A stretch of 64,000 nt of DNA from Anderseniella sp963700895 (GTDB taxonomy: Bacteria > Pseudomonadota > Alphaproteobacteria > Rhizobiales > Aestuariivirgaceae). The notes beneath the pieces were generated by a model, which had not been told where the DNA came from, ran no database searches, and worked only from the letters and a program-made list of their open reading frames with translations. Within the stretch, counting starts at the first letter, position 1. Each line of letters opens with the position of its first letter. The DNA lies in assembly GCA_963700895.1 (NCBI GenBank), contig CAVOZI010000008.1:133574-197573 (forward strand), written 5' to 3'. A program made the translations under genes and the position numbers. Positions 8,023 through 17,151 of the stretch are shown here, piece after piece.

Positions 8023-9688
8023 ATGTCTGACAAGGAAAATACCTGGATTCCGCGGCTGAAGCAGTATCTTGCTGAAGGCAAGATCGATCGCCGCGAGTTC
8101 GTTCGCTACTGTGCGCTGCTCGGCATGTCTGCCGGCGCCGCCTACATGTGGGCCGGCAAGATCACCGGCCAGCCGTTTGCCCCGCCGGCCAAGGCTGCTG
8201 AACTGCCCAAGGGCGGCACCCTGAGGATCGCAATGCGCGTTCCCAAGATCGAGACGCCGCACACCTTCTCCTGGGTTTATGACTTCAACATCACCCGTCA
8301 GCAGATCCGTTATGCCACGCGCACCGGTGTGGACAATGTGACCCGCCCCGACCTGTGCACGTGGAAGGCGTCCGATGACCTCAAGACCTGGACCCTGACG
8401 ATGAACGACGTCGACTGGTACAAGGGTGGCAAGGTCACTGCCGAGCAGGTGGCCTGGAACATCAAGCGCTGCCTTGATCCCGCAGTGGGTTCGTCGGTTG
8501 TGGGCCTGATGAAGGGCTACATGCTGAACGAAATCGACTCGGGCACCAAGGACGACAAGGGCAACCCGGTGATGACCACCGAGATCTGGGATGCCAACGC
8601 CATTGAGGTCAAGGACGAGAAGACGCTCGTGCTGAACCTGAAGGAAGCCCAGGTCGCTGTTCCGGAACACCTGTTCCACTATCCGTTCCCGATCATGGAT
8701 CCTGCTGAAGGCGGCAAGTTCGAGGTTGGTTCGAACGGCAACGGTCACTTTGAACTGGTTGAGTTTGAAGTGGGCCGCAAGGCTGTGCTGAAGAAGCGTG
8801 AAGGCTCGCCTGCCCACCTCGACATGATCGAGTTCATTGACCTTGGCGACAACACGGCAGCGACTGCTGCTGCGATCCAGTCCAAGCAGGTCGACGGCGC
8901 CTATGAAGGTAACGTTGAGCAGTTCGCATCTGTTCAAGGGGATGGATCACGTCGATATCTACGCCAAGACGACTGCGACTACTGCCGTTGCCCGCACACG
9001 CCTTGACCAGGAACAGTTCAAGGATGCCCGCGTACGCAAGGCCATGCGCCTGGCCGTAGACGTGCCGAAGACCGTGGAAATTGCGGTGGGCGAGCAGGGT
9101 TCTGCTGCCGAGCATCACCACGTGTGCCCGGTCCATCCGGACTACAAGCAGCTGCCTGAGATGACCCGCAATGTCGAGGAAGCCAAGAAGCTTCTGGCAG
9201 ATGCAGGGCATCCGAACGGCATCGATGTCGAAATTAGCTGCAAGCCTGATCCGGCATGGGAACTGGCAACGGTGGAAGCCATGGTCGAGCAGTGGAAGGA
9301 AGCCAATATCCGCTGCACGATCAACGTGCTGCCATCCGCCAAGTTCTGGGACGTCTGGGACAAGGTGCCGTTCGGCTTCACCTCCTGGGTGCACCGCCCG
9401 CTCGGCTTCATGGTGCTGGGCCTTGCCTACCGCAGTGGCGTGCCGTGGAATGAGTCTGCTTACTCGAACGCCGAGTTTGACAATGTCCTGACCCAGGCTG
9501 AAGGCACTCTCGATATCGAGGCTCGCCGTGAACTGATCGGCAAGCTTGAGCAGATTATGCAGGAGGACGGCCCGATCATCCAGCCGATATGGCTGAAGAT
9601 CTACATGCCGATGGACAAGAAGGTGAAGGGTTTCGACCTGCACCCGACCCGCTACTTCTTCTGCGAGGACTACGCCGTCGAAGCCTGA
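8023..9688 (+). pseudogene. ABC importer substrate-binding protein, family 5 (peptide type), one-base frameshift
   Basis: Two overlapping frames together make one family-5 solute-binding protein. The first begins MSDKENTWIPRL, carries a Tat-like signal 'DRREFVRYCALLGMSAGAA' (residues 25-43) and runs to 'YEGNVEQFA'. The second resumes at 'LFKGMDHVDIYAKTTATT' and continues to the C-terminus. Removing one base, best the T at 8929 (gcaTctgttc to gcactgttc), restores a single 554-codon frame, so the lesion is a one-base insertion. The start follows GGGAGGAGG. No permease or ATPase gene lies next to it. A strong terminator follows. The intact sequence on both sides means either a very recent mutation or a sequencing error. 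Confidence 0.85.
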
Positions 9689-9708
9689 TCGCCAGGCGAA
9701 ACGAAAAA

Positions 9709-9752
9709 ACCGCGCCCTTCCGGCAACTTGCCGGAAGGGTGTTTTCATTTTG
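9709..9752 (+). terminator. Rho-independent terminator after the binding-protein gene
   Basis: An extended perfect inverted repeat (CCCTTCCGGCAA at 9715-9726 with TTGCCGGAAGGG at 9728-9739) is followed by TGTTTTCATTTT. It starts about 25 bases past the stop codon of the frameshifted binding-protein gene. Confidence 0.85.
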
Positions 9753-9827
9753 GCGTTTGACGAAACTGTCCGCTGTCGGCTTTCATGCGGGTCCGCGTGA
9801 CAAATCAGCAGAATGGACAGGGAAGAA

Positions 9828-10940
9828 ATGAACACCCACAAGGGCACCGCCGGTTTCATGGCCATGAAGGGCGCCGGCTACTACTCCAAGGCGACCATCG
9901 GGGCAAAGCACGTGATGGACAACGCTGCCGGTCTTGTGCTGGACGCCATTGACCGCATGGCTCCAGCCGATGACGGCTCCATCTTCCGTGCAACGGATAT
10001 GGGCGCTGCCGATGGTGGAACCAGCGTGGACCTGTGGCGCCGTGTCCTGAAGGACGTGCGCGCCCGCGTCCCGTCGCGGCCCATCGAGATGGTCTATACC
10101 GACCTGCCGCGCAACGACTTCGCCCAGGTGTTCCGGATGATCCACGGCCAGACCGACATCCAGAGCTACTACCCCGAGATCGGCGATCTCTACGTGTTTG
10201 CCTCCGGCACCTCGTTCCACCAGAACATCTTTCCGGCTGAAACGCTGGACCTCGGCTTCTCCGCGACCGCCTCGCACTACATCTCGACCACGCCCTGCAA
10301 CATCACCGGCCACGTTCACATGGTGGGCGCCAGCGGGGCCGAACGTCAGGCGTTCGAGAAGCAGGGGGCGAAGGACTGGGAGAAGATGCTGCTGCAACGC
10401 ACCCGCGAGCTGAAACCCGGCGGGCGGCTGTGCCTGTTCAATTTTGGCATTGACGAGGAGGGCCGCTATCTCGGCCACACCGGCGGGGTGAGCATGTTCG
10501 ACGAGTTCAACCGGCATTGGCGCGCCATGGCCAACGATGGGCTGATCAGCGAGGATGAGTACCTCAACACCAATTTCCCGCAGCATTACCGCACGGTGCC
10601 CGAATTCATCGCGCCGCTGGAAGACACCAGCAGCCCGGTTTACAAGGCCGGTCTCAGGCTTGAACTCATCGAGACGCGGGTGGTGCGTTGCCCCTTTGAG
10701 CAGGACTTCACCGAAAACCACAAGGACGCCGCCCGCTTTGCAGTCGAGTATCTGCCGACATTGCGTTCATGGTCAGAGGCAACCTTCCTCGGCGGACTTG
10801 ACGACGCGCGCCCGGCCGAACAACGGCAATCGCTGATGGACGAATTTTATGGCCGCTACCAGCAGGCGGTTGCCGCAGCGCCACAGGGCCATGCCATGGA
10901 CTATGTGCACGCCTACCTGATCTGCCGCAAGGAGGGCTGA
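9828..10940 (+). CDS. SABATH-like SAM-dependent carboxyl methyltransferase
   Basis: The 370-residue protein shows the ordered motifs of the SABATH family (plant salicylate, jasmonate, indoleacetate and xanthine methyltransferases): 'GYYSKATIG' near residue 17, SAM motif 'ATDMGAADGGTS' (55-66), 'YTDLPRNDFAQVFR' (90-103), 'GTSFHQNIFP' (127-136) followed by 'SATASHYIST', and 'RTRELKPGGRL' (191-201). Plant counterparts read DLGCSSGPNT, NDLPGNDFN, GSFYGRLFP and SLHWLS at these places. The family methylates carboxyl groups of small acids or ring nitrogens; the substrate here is unknown. The ATG at 9828 is preferred over the in-frame ATG at 9813 because AGGGAAG lies just upstream. The Ldh-family gene starts 8 bases after it, so the two are probably cotranscribed. 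Confidence 0.82.
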   Translation: MNTHKGTAGFMAMKGAGYYSKATIGAKHVMDNAAGLVLDAIDRMAPADDGSIFRATDMGAADGGTSVDLWRRVLKDVRARVPSRPIEMVYTDLPRNDFAQVFRMIHGQTDIQSYYPEIGDLYVFASGTSFHQNIFPAETLDLGFSATASHYISTTPCNITGHVHMVGASGAERQAFEKQGAKDWEKMLLQRTRELKPGGRLCLFNFGIDEEGRYLGHTGGVSMFDEFNRHWRAMANDGLISEDEYLNTNFPQHYRTVPEFIAPLEDTSSPVYKAGLRLELIETRVVRCPFEQDFTENHKDAARFAVEYLPTLRSWSEATFLGGLDDARPAEQRQSLMDEFYGRYQQAVAAAPQGHAMDYVHAYLICRKEG

Positions 10941-10948
10941 CCCGCGAC

Positions 10949-11962
10949 ATGGCGAGAAAAGCAACCACGGCGATCGATATCGAGAAGGCCCGCCGCCTTG
11001 CCATGCGGGCGCTGACGAAGAACGGCGCCACCCGCGCCAATGTGCATTACCTGGTCGACCAGATCATCGACAGCGAGATGGTGGGCATGGCCAGCCACGG
11101 CTTCTTCTGGCTGCCGGTCTACGTGTCTCACTTGAAGTGCGGCAAGGTCGACGGCAAGGTCAGGCCCTCCGTCACCCGTCTGTCGCCAGTGGCGTTCCGG
11201 GCGGATGCGCACTCGGGCTTTGCTCACCCGGCCATCGAGGCAGGGTTCAGGAAGCTGGTCCCGGCGGCAAAGAAGTACGGTATTGCGGGGCTTTCTGTCA
11301 CCAACTCCTACAACTGCGGCAGGCTTGCCGGCCATACCGAGCGTCTGGCCTGCGACGGCCTGCTGGCGTTCGGCTTCACCAATGCGCCGGCCTCCATCGC
11401 CCCGCCTGGCGGCACGAAGGCCGTCATCGGCACCAACCCGGTCTCCATGGCAGCACCTGACGGCAAGGGTGGTGTGGGCTTCGTGGTCGACCAGTCTTCT
11501 TCGGTCGTCGCCAAGTCCGAGGTGATGCGCCATGCTGCCCGCGGCGAGCCGATCCCGGCGGGCTGGGCGCTGGACGCAGACGGCAACGTGACCACCGATC
11601 CCAAGCAGGCAGCCACCATGGCGCCCGCCGGCGGCTACAAGGGCTTCAACCAGGGTCTCATGGTGGAAACCATGTCGGCGCTGATGTCGGGAGCAACGCT
11701 TGGGTCAGCCATGTCGCCGTTTGCAACGGACGCGGGCGGCCCATGCAATTCCGGCCAGTTCTTCATCGCCATCGATCCGCAAGGCTTCTCGGGTGCACTG
11801 TTTGCCGACCGCTTCGCCCAGTTGGCAAGCAGCGTTGGGGCTCAGGGCGATGCACGGTTGCCCGGCACGCGCCGGCTGAAATTGCGCGAAAACAGTGCCG
11901 CAGCTGGCACTATTGAGGTGGATCGCGACCTGCTAAAGCGGGTGAGAGACCTCACCCGCTGA
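10949..11962 (+). CDS. Ldh family (malate/L-lactate/DpkA-type) NAD(P)-dependent oxidoreductase
   Basis: A 337-residue member of the LDH2/MDH2 family, which reduces or oxidises 2-hydroxy acids, ureidoglycolate, sulfolactate, or cyclic imino acids such as delta1-piperideine-2-carboxylate. The catalytic histidine is in 'MVGMASHGFFWLP' (His50). 'SGFAHPAIEAGF', 'GIAGLSVTNSYNCGRLAGH' and 'GGTKAVIGTNPVSMAAP' fit the family's cofactor and substrate loops, and 'GGYKGFNQGLMVE' is the C-terminal dimer signature. It starts 8 bases after the SABATH-like gene, whose final codons supply an AGGAGG, and is followed 24 bases later by the FAD enzyme gene. The exact substrate is not readable from sequence. Confidence 0.87.
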   Translation: MARKATTAIDIEKARRLAMRALTKNGATRANVHYLVDQIIDSEMVGMASHGFFWLPVYVSHLKCGKVDGKVRPSVTRLSPVAFRADAHSGFAHPAIEAGFRKLVPAAKKYGIAGLSVTNSYNCGRLAGHTERLACDGLLAFGFTNAPASIAPPGGTKAVIGTNPVSMAAPDGKGGVGFVVDQSSSVVAKSEVMRHAARGEPIPAGWALDADGNVTTDPKQAATMAPAGGYKGFNQGLMVETMSALMSGATLGSAMSPFATDAGGPCNSGQFFIAIDPQGFSGALFADRFAQLASSVGAQGDARLPGTRRLKLRENSAAAGTIEVDRDLLKRVRDLTR

Positions 11963-11986
11963 CCTGTTTCGGGAGCGATTGCCCGC

Positions 11987-13102
11987 ATGGCCGTGGACTA
12001 CGAAATCGACTGCGTTGTGGCTGGCGCCGGGGCGATTGGCCTTGCCATCGCCCGTGAACTGGCGCAGGCCGGGCGTGAGGTGCTGATCCTCGAGTCGGAG
12101 GAGGCCTATGGCCGTGGCGTGTCATCGCGTTCAAGCGAGGTGATCCACGCCGGCATGTACTACACGCCTGGATCCCTGCGCGCGAAGCTGTGCGTTGAGG
12201 GCAAGTGGCTGCTCTACGACTTCATGAGAAAGCACAATGTCGCCCATACCAATTGCGGCAAGCTGATCGTGGCGACGTCGGCCGAGGAAGTACCGATCCT
12301 CGAGACCATCATGCAAAAGGGCGCCACCAATGGCGTCGATGATCTGAAGTGGCTGGATGCCGCACAGGCCATCGCGCTGGAACCGGCGTTGTCCTGCAAA
12401 GCTGCAATCCTCTCGCCCTCAACCGGCATGATGGATTCAGCCGGTATCATGCTGGCGCTGCTGGGCGAGGCCGAGAATGCGGGCGCATCGCTGGCGGTCA
12501 GGGCGCCGGTGGTGGGCGGCCGGGTTGGCGGCTCACTGATCGAGATCGACACGGGCGGCGATGAACCGATGACCATCGGCTGCAACCTGTTCGTCAACTC
12601 CACCGGCCTTTATGCGCCGCATGTGGCCGCAAGCCTCGAAGGGCTGGACGCTGCCCACGTGCCGACCGCCTACTACGGCAAGGGCAGCTATTTCTCCATT
12701 GCCGGCAAGGCGCCGTTCTCGCACCTCATTTATCCATGTCCCATCGTCGGTGGGCTTGGAGTTCACCTCACCATCGACGTGGGCGGGCAGGCCCGGTTCG
12801 GTCCGGACGTCGAATGGGTGGATGAACCGAATTACGAGGTCGATCCCCGCCGCGCCGACGAGTTCTACGCGCTGGTGCGCAAGTATTGGCCCGGCCTGCC
12901 GGACGGTGCGCTGCAACCGTCCTATGCCGGCGTGCGCCCCAAGATCGTGCCGCCCGGCGTGCAAACCCAGGACTTCCGCATTGACTGCCCGCAGGTTCAC
13001 GGCGTACCGGGGCTCATCAACCTGTTCGGCATGGAAAGTCCCGGCCTTACCTCGTCTCTGGCCATTGGCCGGTACGTCATGGATATCGTGCGATCCATGT
13101 GA
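11987..13102 (+). CDS. L-2-hydroxyglutarate dehydrogenase-like FAD oxidoreductase
   Basis: A 371-residue DAO-family flavoprotein. An N-terminal Rossmann FAD motif 'VVAGAGAIGLAIAREL' (10-25) is followed by 'SSRSSEVIHAGMYYTPGSLR' (46-65), which closely matches the LhgO/L2HGDH signature SSRNSEVIHAGIYY. 'GKLIVATSAEEVP' and the C-terminal 'GLINLFGMESPGLTSSLAIG' also fit. The family oxidises 2-hydroxy acids to 2-keto acids and passes electrons to quinone. It follows the Ldh-family gene by 24 bases and precedes an importer operon by 167 bases. A role in breaking down a hydroxy acid brought in by that importer is inference. Confidence 0.88.
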   Translation: MAVDYEIDCVVAGAGAIGLAIARELAQAGREVLILESEEAYGRGVSSRSSEVIHAGMYYTPGSLRAKLCVEGKWLLYDFMRKHNVAHTNCGKLIVATSAEEVPILETIMQKGATNGVDDLKWLDAAQAIALEPALSCKAAILSPSTGMMDSAGIMLALLGEAENAGASLAVRAPVVGGRVGGSLIEIDTGGDEPMTIGCNLFVNSTGLYAPHVAASLEGLDAAHVPTAYYGKGSYFSIAGKAPFSHLIYPCPIVGGLGVHLTIDVGGQARFGPDVEWVDEPNYEVDPRRADEFYALVRKYWPGLPDGALQPSYAGVRPKIVPPGVQTQDFRIDCPQVHGVPGLINLFGMESPGLTSSLAIGRYVMDIVRSM

Positions 13103-13269
13103 TTTGCCCGATCATTGGGCATGGCACCAGCCAGCTTTATTTTTGGGTCCAGCCACCCTGTGCCATTGCGCCGCATGCTTGCACCGTTCCATACTCAAAA
13201 CCGCGCGAAAATAGCGCATTTGCAATCTGCCTGTTGCAGATGAGCAGGATCAATACAGGGAGTTCAGGA

Positions 13270-14241
13270 ATGAAGAAGTTCTTCAAGGCGGCGTTTATGG
13301 CTGGTGCCGGCATCGCTGCAATTGCCATATCTTCGGCTGCTAACGCGGCTGACAAGGTCAACGTTGCCTTCTTTCTCGAGTGGGCCACGCCGAACCAGAT
13401 TGCCAAGGTTGACAAGGCGTATGATCAGGCCATGGGCGTCGAGGTGAACTGGACCGACTTCTCTACTGGCGTCGCCATGACTGAAGCCATGCTCGCTGGC
13501 GACATCGACATTGCCTTTTCGCAAGGCCTGGCTCCATTCGTGACTGCCATCCAGCAGGGCGCACCTTTGAAGATGGTGGGCATCGCTGTGGTATATGAAG
13601 CAAACAACTGCTTTGTGAAGAACGGCCTTGGCATCGACTCCTCGAACGCCTCTGAGCTCGAAGGTAAGACGGTTGCAGTGCCGCTCAACACAATGGCCGA
13701 CTATGCCTTCCGCCGCTATATGGACGCGCTCAAGGTTGATATCTCCAAGATCAAGATCGTTGACCAGGCCCCGGCTGACGGCGCCAAGTCGCTGGCAGAC
13801 GGCGCCGTCGACATGGCCTGCATCTTCGGCGGCGACTCCGCCAAGGCTGCCGGCGAAGTCGGTACCCCGATCATGACCAAGGAACAGAAGATCGAAGCCG
13901 GTATCGGTTCGTTCGACGTCATCTCGGTGACCGAGAAGTTCGCAACCGAGAACCCCGAACTGCTGAAGTCGTTCCTGCAGGTCACCGAAGAAGCCAACAA
14001 GGCATGGACCGGCTCTGACGAGCAGATCGCCAAGGTGGCGAAGGACGCCGGCATGAGCGTCGAGACCACGAAGAACCAGATGGCCGACTTCATCTTCCCG
14101 TCCAGCGCCGAGCAGAAAGAAAAGTACTTCGGCAAGGACGGCGTCGCAGCTCAGGCTGCTGCATCGCTCGGCCTGGTATTCTCGGGTGATTCCGACGGTG
14201 CCGCCATCGCCAAGACGATCGACGGCTCGTTCCTGCCGTAA
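13270..14241 (+). CDS. Taurine/nitrate-type ABC importer substrate-binding protein
   Basis: A 323-residue periplasmic binding protein of the TauA/SsuA/NMT1-like class. A Sec signal peptide 'KKFFKAAFMAGAGIAAIAISSAANA' with cleavage after ANA (about residue 26) leads to 'DKVNVAFFLEWATPNQIAK'. 'AMLAGDIDIAFSQGLAPFVTAIQQGAPLKMV' and 'LEGKTVAVPLNTMADYAFRR' are characteristic. The ATG at 13270 is chosen because it begins the signal peptide and follows GGGAG and AGGA. A 13-bp hairpin after the stop codon separates it from the ATPase and permease genes. The ligand is unknown; nearby enzymes suggest an organic acid or amine, which is only inference. Confidence 0.9.
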   Translation: MKKFFKAAFMAGAGIAAIAISSAANAADKVNVAFFLEWATPNQIAKVDKAYDQAMGVEVNWTDFSTGVAMTEAMLAGDIDIAFSQGLAPFVTAIQQGAPLKMVGIAVVYEANNCFVKNGLGIDSSNASELEGKTVAVPLNTMADYAFRRYMDALKVDISKIKIVDQAPADGAKSLADGAVDMACIFGGDSAKAAGEVGTPIMTKEQKIEAGIGSFDVISVTEKFATENPELLKSFLQVTEEANKAWTGSDEQIAKVAKDAGMSVETTKNQMADFIFPSSAEQKEKYFGKDGVAAQAAASLGLVFSGDSDGAAIAKTIDGSFLP

Positions 14242-14254
14242 TCGCAACAGTATG

Positions 14255-14285
14255 GTGGAAGGGCCGCGGGTGGCGGTCCTTCCAC
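14255..14285. other. Strong intercistronic hairpin after the binding-protein gene
   Basis: A 13-bp stem with one G-U pair (14255-14267 with 14273-14285) and a 5-base loop begins 14 bases past the stop codon. No T tract follows, so it is read as an mRNA-stabilising or partial attenuating structure rather than a full terminator. Confidence 0.6.
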
Positions 14286-14393
14286 GATCAACCTTTGTAA
14301 GCGTACGGCGGATGTGAGCGGGCCGGAGCGGGCAAAATGTGCCCACGTCCAGGGAGCAATTCCTTATCCGGGAGCGCGTCAGTTTGGGGCAGT

Positions 14394-15191
14394 ATGGCGG
14401 ATCTCGTTTGTGAACACCTCAACATGACCTTCACCAACCCGCAGACGGGCAGTGAAGTGCATGCATTGAAGGACATCAACTTCACCCTCAAGAAGGGCGA
14501 GTTGTTATCCGTGCTGGGCCCCTCGGGCTGTGGCAAGACCACGCTGCTGAATATCGTGGCAGGTTTTCTCAACGCGACGTCCGGTGTCGTCAGGCTGGGC
14601 GACAAGATCATCGACAGTCCGGGCGTTGAACGGGGCATGGTCTTCCAGCAGGGCGCCCTGTTCGAATGGCTTCCGGTCTCCAAGAACGTTGACTTCGGCT
14701 TGCGCATGAAGGGCATGCCGGCAGACCAACGCGCAGCGCTGGTCGAAAAGTGGCTCGACATCGTTGGCCTCAAGGGGTTTGGCAATACGCCGACCTATCA
14801 GCTTTCCGGTGGCATGCAGCAGCGCGTGGCGCTTGCCCGCTGCCTTGTCAATGACCCGGAAGTAATCCTCATGGACGAACCGCTGGGGGCGCTGGATGCG
14901 CTGACCCGCGAGAAGATGCAGTCGCTGGTGCTGGAACTGTGGAAGGAAACCGGCAAGACCATCATCATCATTACCCACTCGGTCGAGGAAGCGCTGCTGC
15001 TGGGCGAACGTCTGTTCGTCATGGCGCCGCGCCCTGGCCGGATCCACAAGGAATACAACCTGCCGTTTGCCGAGCGCGGCCTGATCGAGTCACTGCGCGC
15101 AATAAAGCAGGACAAGGCGTTCTCCAGGGTGCGCGAAGAAATTCTGACCATGATCTGGAACATGGAAGAGGAGATCATGGGTCGTGTTTGA
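14394..15191 (+). CDS. Taurine/nitrate-type ABC importer ATP-binding protein
   Basis: A 265-residue ABC ATPase of the TauB/SsuB/NrtD class. Walker A 'GPSGCGKTT' (42-50), Q-loop 'MVFQQGALFEWLPV', signature 'LSGGMQQRVALAR', Walker B 'VILMDEPLGALDA' and the H-loop 'IIIITHSVEEAL' are intact. It energises import together with the adjacent permease, whose GTG start overlaps its last 8 bases, implying translational coupling. The ATG at 14394 is chosen from the conserved N-terminus MADLVCEHLNMTF; an upstream in-frame ATG at 14337 would add 19 unrelated residues. Confidence 0.93.
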   Translation: MADLVCEHLNMTFTNPQTGSEVHALKDINFTLKKGELLSVLGPSGCGKTTLLNIVAGFLNATSGVVRLGDKIIDSPGVERGMVFQQGALFEWLPVSKNVDFGLRMKGMPADQRAALVEKWLDIVGLKGFGNTPTYQLSGGMQQRVALARCLVNDPEVILMDEPLGALDALTREKMQSLVLELWKETGKTIIIITHSVEEALLLGERLFVMAPRPGRIHKEYNLPFAERGLIESLRAIKQDKAFSRVREEILTMIWNMEEEIMGRV

Positions 15192-17112
15192 GTGGCTTTC
15201 CGACAATCGCGCTTCCATAGCCGCGGTGATTATCATCGCGCTGGTTGTGATGTTCGTGGCCTCCATCGTTATCGGCCGCAGACAGGCCGACCGCACTGCC
15301 AAGGATGCGGTGTTCGGCGATCCGGAACGCACCAGGGGCGGCTGGTACTGGGCCGTATGCGGCGTTGCGGCGCTGATGCTGATCTGGTTCTACTTCTCGT
15401 GGGGCATGGGGCGCGCCTTCTTTCCCAATGCCGCCAACGAGCTCTGTCAGGTCGCCAAGATCGAGGAAGTGCTGTCGCCCATCAAGGCGCAGCTTCCCAT
15501 CGGTTCGCGTTACTATAAGTCGACCTTGCTCGTCAGCCGCAATGCGGACCAGCTCAATGAAGTGCAACAGGCTTTTCCAGCGGAAGCGTTCTCTGCCGAG
15601 GAAACTGCCGAACTCAATGCCATCGTTGCAGAAATCCGCAAGCTGATCGCCAACTCGTCCAACCCGGCCAACGTCAAACCGGAACTTCAGGAAGAACTCC
15701 ACCGCATTGCCAGCGAGATCGACGGCCTGAGAGACGAACTGCGCAAGGGCTATGCAGGACTCTCGCCCACGCCCGAGGCTCTGGCGCAGCCGAAGTGGGG
15801 CGTGACCCGCGACGAGATACCGATCCTGCCGATGACGGCGCGCGGTGTAATGTTCGACGATGTTGCCTCAAAGGCGGGCGCCGTTACCGATGCCTTCGAA
15901 AAGGCAAGAAACATCATCCCGGCCAATGATCAGATCATCGCCGACGTGAAGGCGCGGCTTGACGCCATCAAGGCAGCCAACGAGACTGGCAGCTTTGAGC
16001 CGCGCATCGCCAAGCTGCGCGATGACTATGTGAAGGCGGTCGAGCGCATCTACCGCCGCCTCGACGACGGCAGCATCTTCCCGGCAGACACCTTGCAGAC
16101 CATCAACGACGCCATCGTCGGTCTCGACACGGCCGTGGACGATGCCATGGGTGGCCTGGCCTGGACCAAGGCGCTGATGCTGCCAGGCCCTGGTGTCGTC
16201 AAGTCTCGCACCCAGTGCACCGAGCAGGGCTCTGCCCGCTGGTTGCCCAAGCCCACAGATGTTGTTGCAACGTTGCTTCGCTTGGCGAATCCCGATGTGC
16301 AGGGTGACGGCGGCTTCAAGGGTGTGCCACTATTGTGGTGGAAGTGGCTGCCGATAGCCGACGTGGTCGGGTTCTTCGTGCCTGACCTGATCGCCGACCT
16401 TTGGCCCGGCGAGTATTCCCGTCATGGCGCAGACGGCAGCATGACGCCGAATTTCAAGGACAAACTGCTGTCATTTGCCCGGGGAGAAATGTATCTGGGC
16501 GCCATTCCGGTGCTAGACGGGCACCTGTGGGATTCGGTCTTCCGGGTTCTCGTGGCACTATTCCTCGGCATATTGCTCGGTGTGCCGCTCGGGCTGTTCA
16601 TGGGGGTATCGAAGTTCTTCAAGTCGTTCTTCGACCCGATGATCGAGCTTTACCGCCCCGTTCCGCCGCTCGCCTGGGCACCGCTGATCCTGACCATTTT
16701 CGGCATTCAGGACGACGGCAAGATATTCCTGCTGTTCATGGTGGCTTTTGCCATCATGGTCATCTCGGCGCGCACCGGTGCCTCCGGCACCCAGTTGTCG
16801 AAGATCCGTGCCTCGCACTCGCTGGGAGCCTCGACCGGCCAGATTCTGCGCCACGTCATCCTGCCCAACGCGATGCCGGAAATCCTCACGGGGGTCCGGA
16901 TTGCCATCGGGGTCTGCTGGGGTACGCTGGTTGCGGCTGAAATGCTGGCGGGCACCACCGGTATCGGCTTCATCGAGAACATCGCGCGCACGGTCTCCGA
17001 CTACGAACTGATCTGGGTAACCATCCTGATCATGGGCGTGCTCGGCCTTGTCTTCGACCTGATGATGCGGTGGGTCATCGCCAAGACCATTCCCTGGCGC
17101 GGCAAGGGTTGA
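15184..17112 (+). CDS. ABC importer permease with a ~400-residue N-terminal extension
   Basis: The 642-residue protein has a normal TauC/SsuC-type permease only in its last ~220 residues, with transmembrane segments and the EAA-type loop 'GASTGQILRHVILPNAMPEIL'. The first ~400 residues are not part of that family: two membrane segments (about 11-32 and 53-75), then a helical, charged region of some 250 residues likely to be periplasmic, then two short hydrophobic segments near 'WWKWLPIADVVGFFVPDLI'. Usual permeases of this class are 250-300 residues. Translation starts at a GTG at 15184 that overlaps the ATPase gene by 8 bases. The extension could bind the substrate-binding protein or the substrate; that is unproven. 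Confidence 0.88.
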   Translation: MFEWLSDNRASIAAVIIIALVVMFVASIVIGRRQADRTAKDAVFGDPERTRGGWYWAVCGVAALMLIWFYFSWGMGRAFFPNAANELCQVAKIEEVLSPIKAQLPIGSRYYKSTLLVSRNADQLNEVQQAFPAEAFSAEETAELNAIVAEIRKLIANSSNPANVKPELQEELHRIASEIDGLRDELRKGYAGLSPTPEALAQPKWGVTRDEIPILPMTARGVMFDDVASKAGAVTDAFEKARNIIPANDQIIADVKARLDAIKAANETGSFEPRIAKLRDDYVKAVERIYRRLDDGSIFPADTLQTINDAIVGLDTAVDDAMGGLAWTKALMLPGPGVVKSRTQCTEQGSARWLPKPTDVVATLLRLANPDVQGDGGFKGVPLLWWKWLPIADVVGFFVPDLIADLWPGEYSRHGADGSMTPNFKDKLLSFARGEMYLGAIPVLDGHLWDSVFRVLVALFLGILLGVPLGLFMGVSKFFKSFFDPMIELYRPVPPLAWAPLILTIFGIQDDGKIFLLFMVAFAIMVISARTGASGTQLSKIRASHSLGASTGQILRHVILPNAMPEILTGVRIAIGVCWGTLVAAEMLAGTTGIGFIENIARTVSDYELIWVTILIMGVLGLVFDLMMRWVIAKTIPWRGKG

Positions 17113-17151
17113 GGGCGGGCGGCGTTTCCGCCTGTTGCTTGCCGGCAAGGC

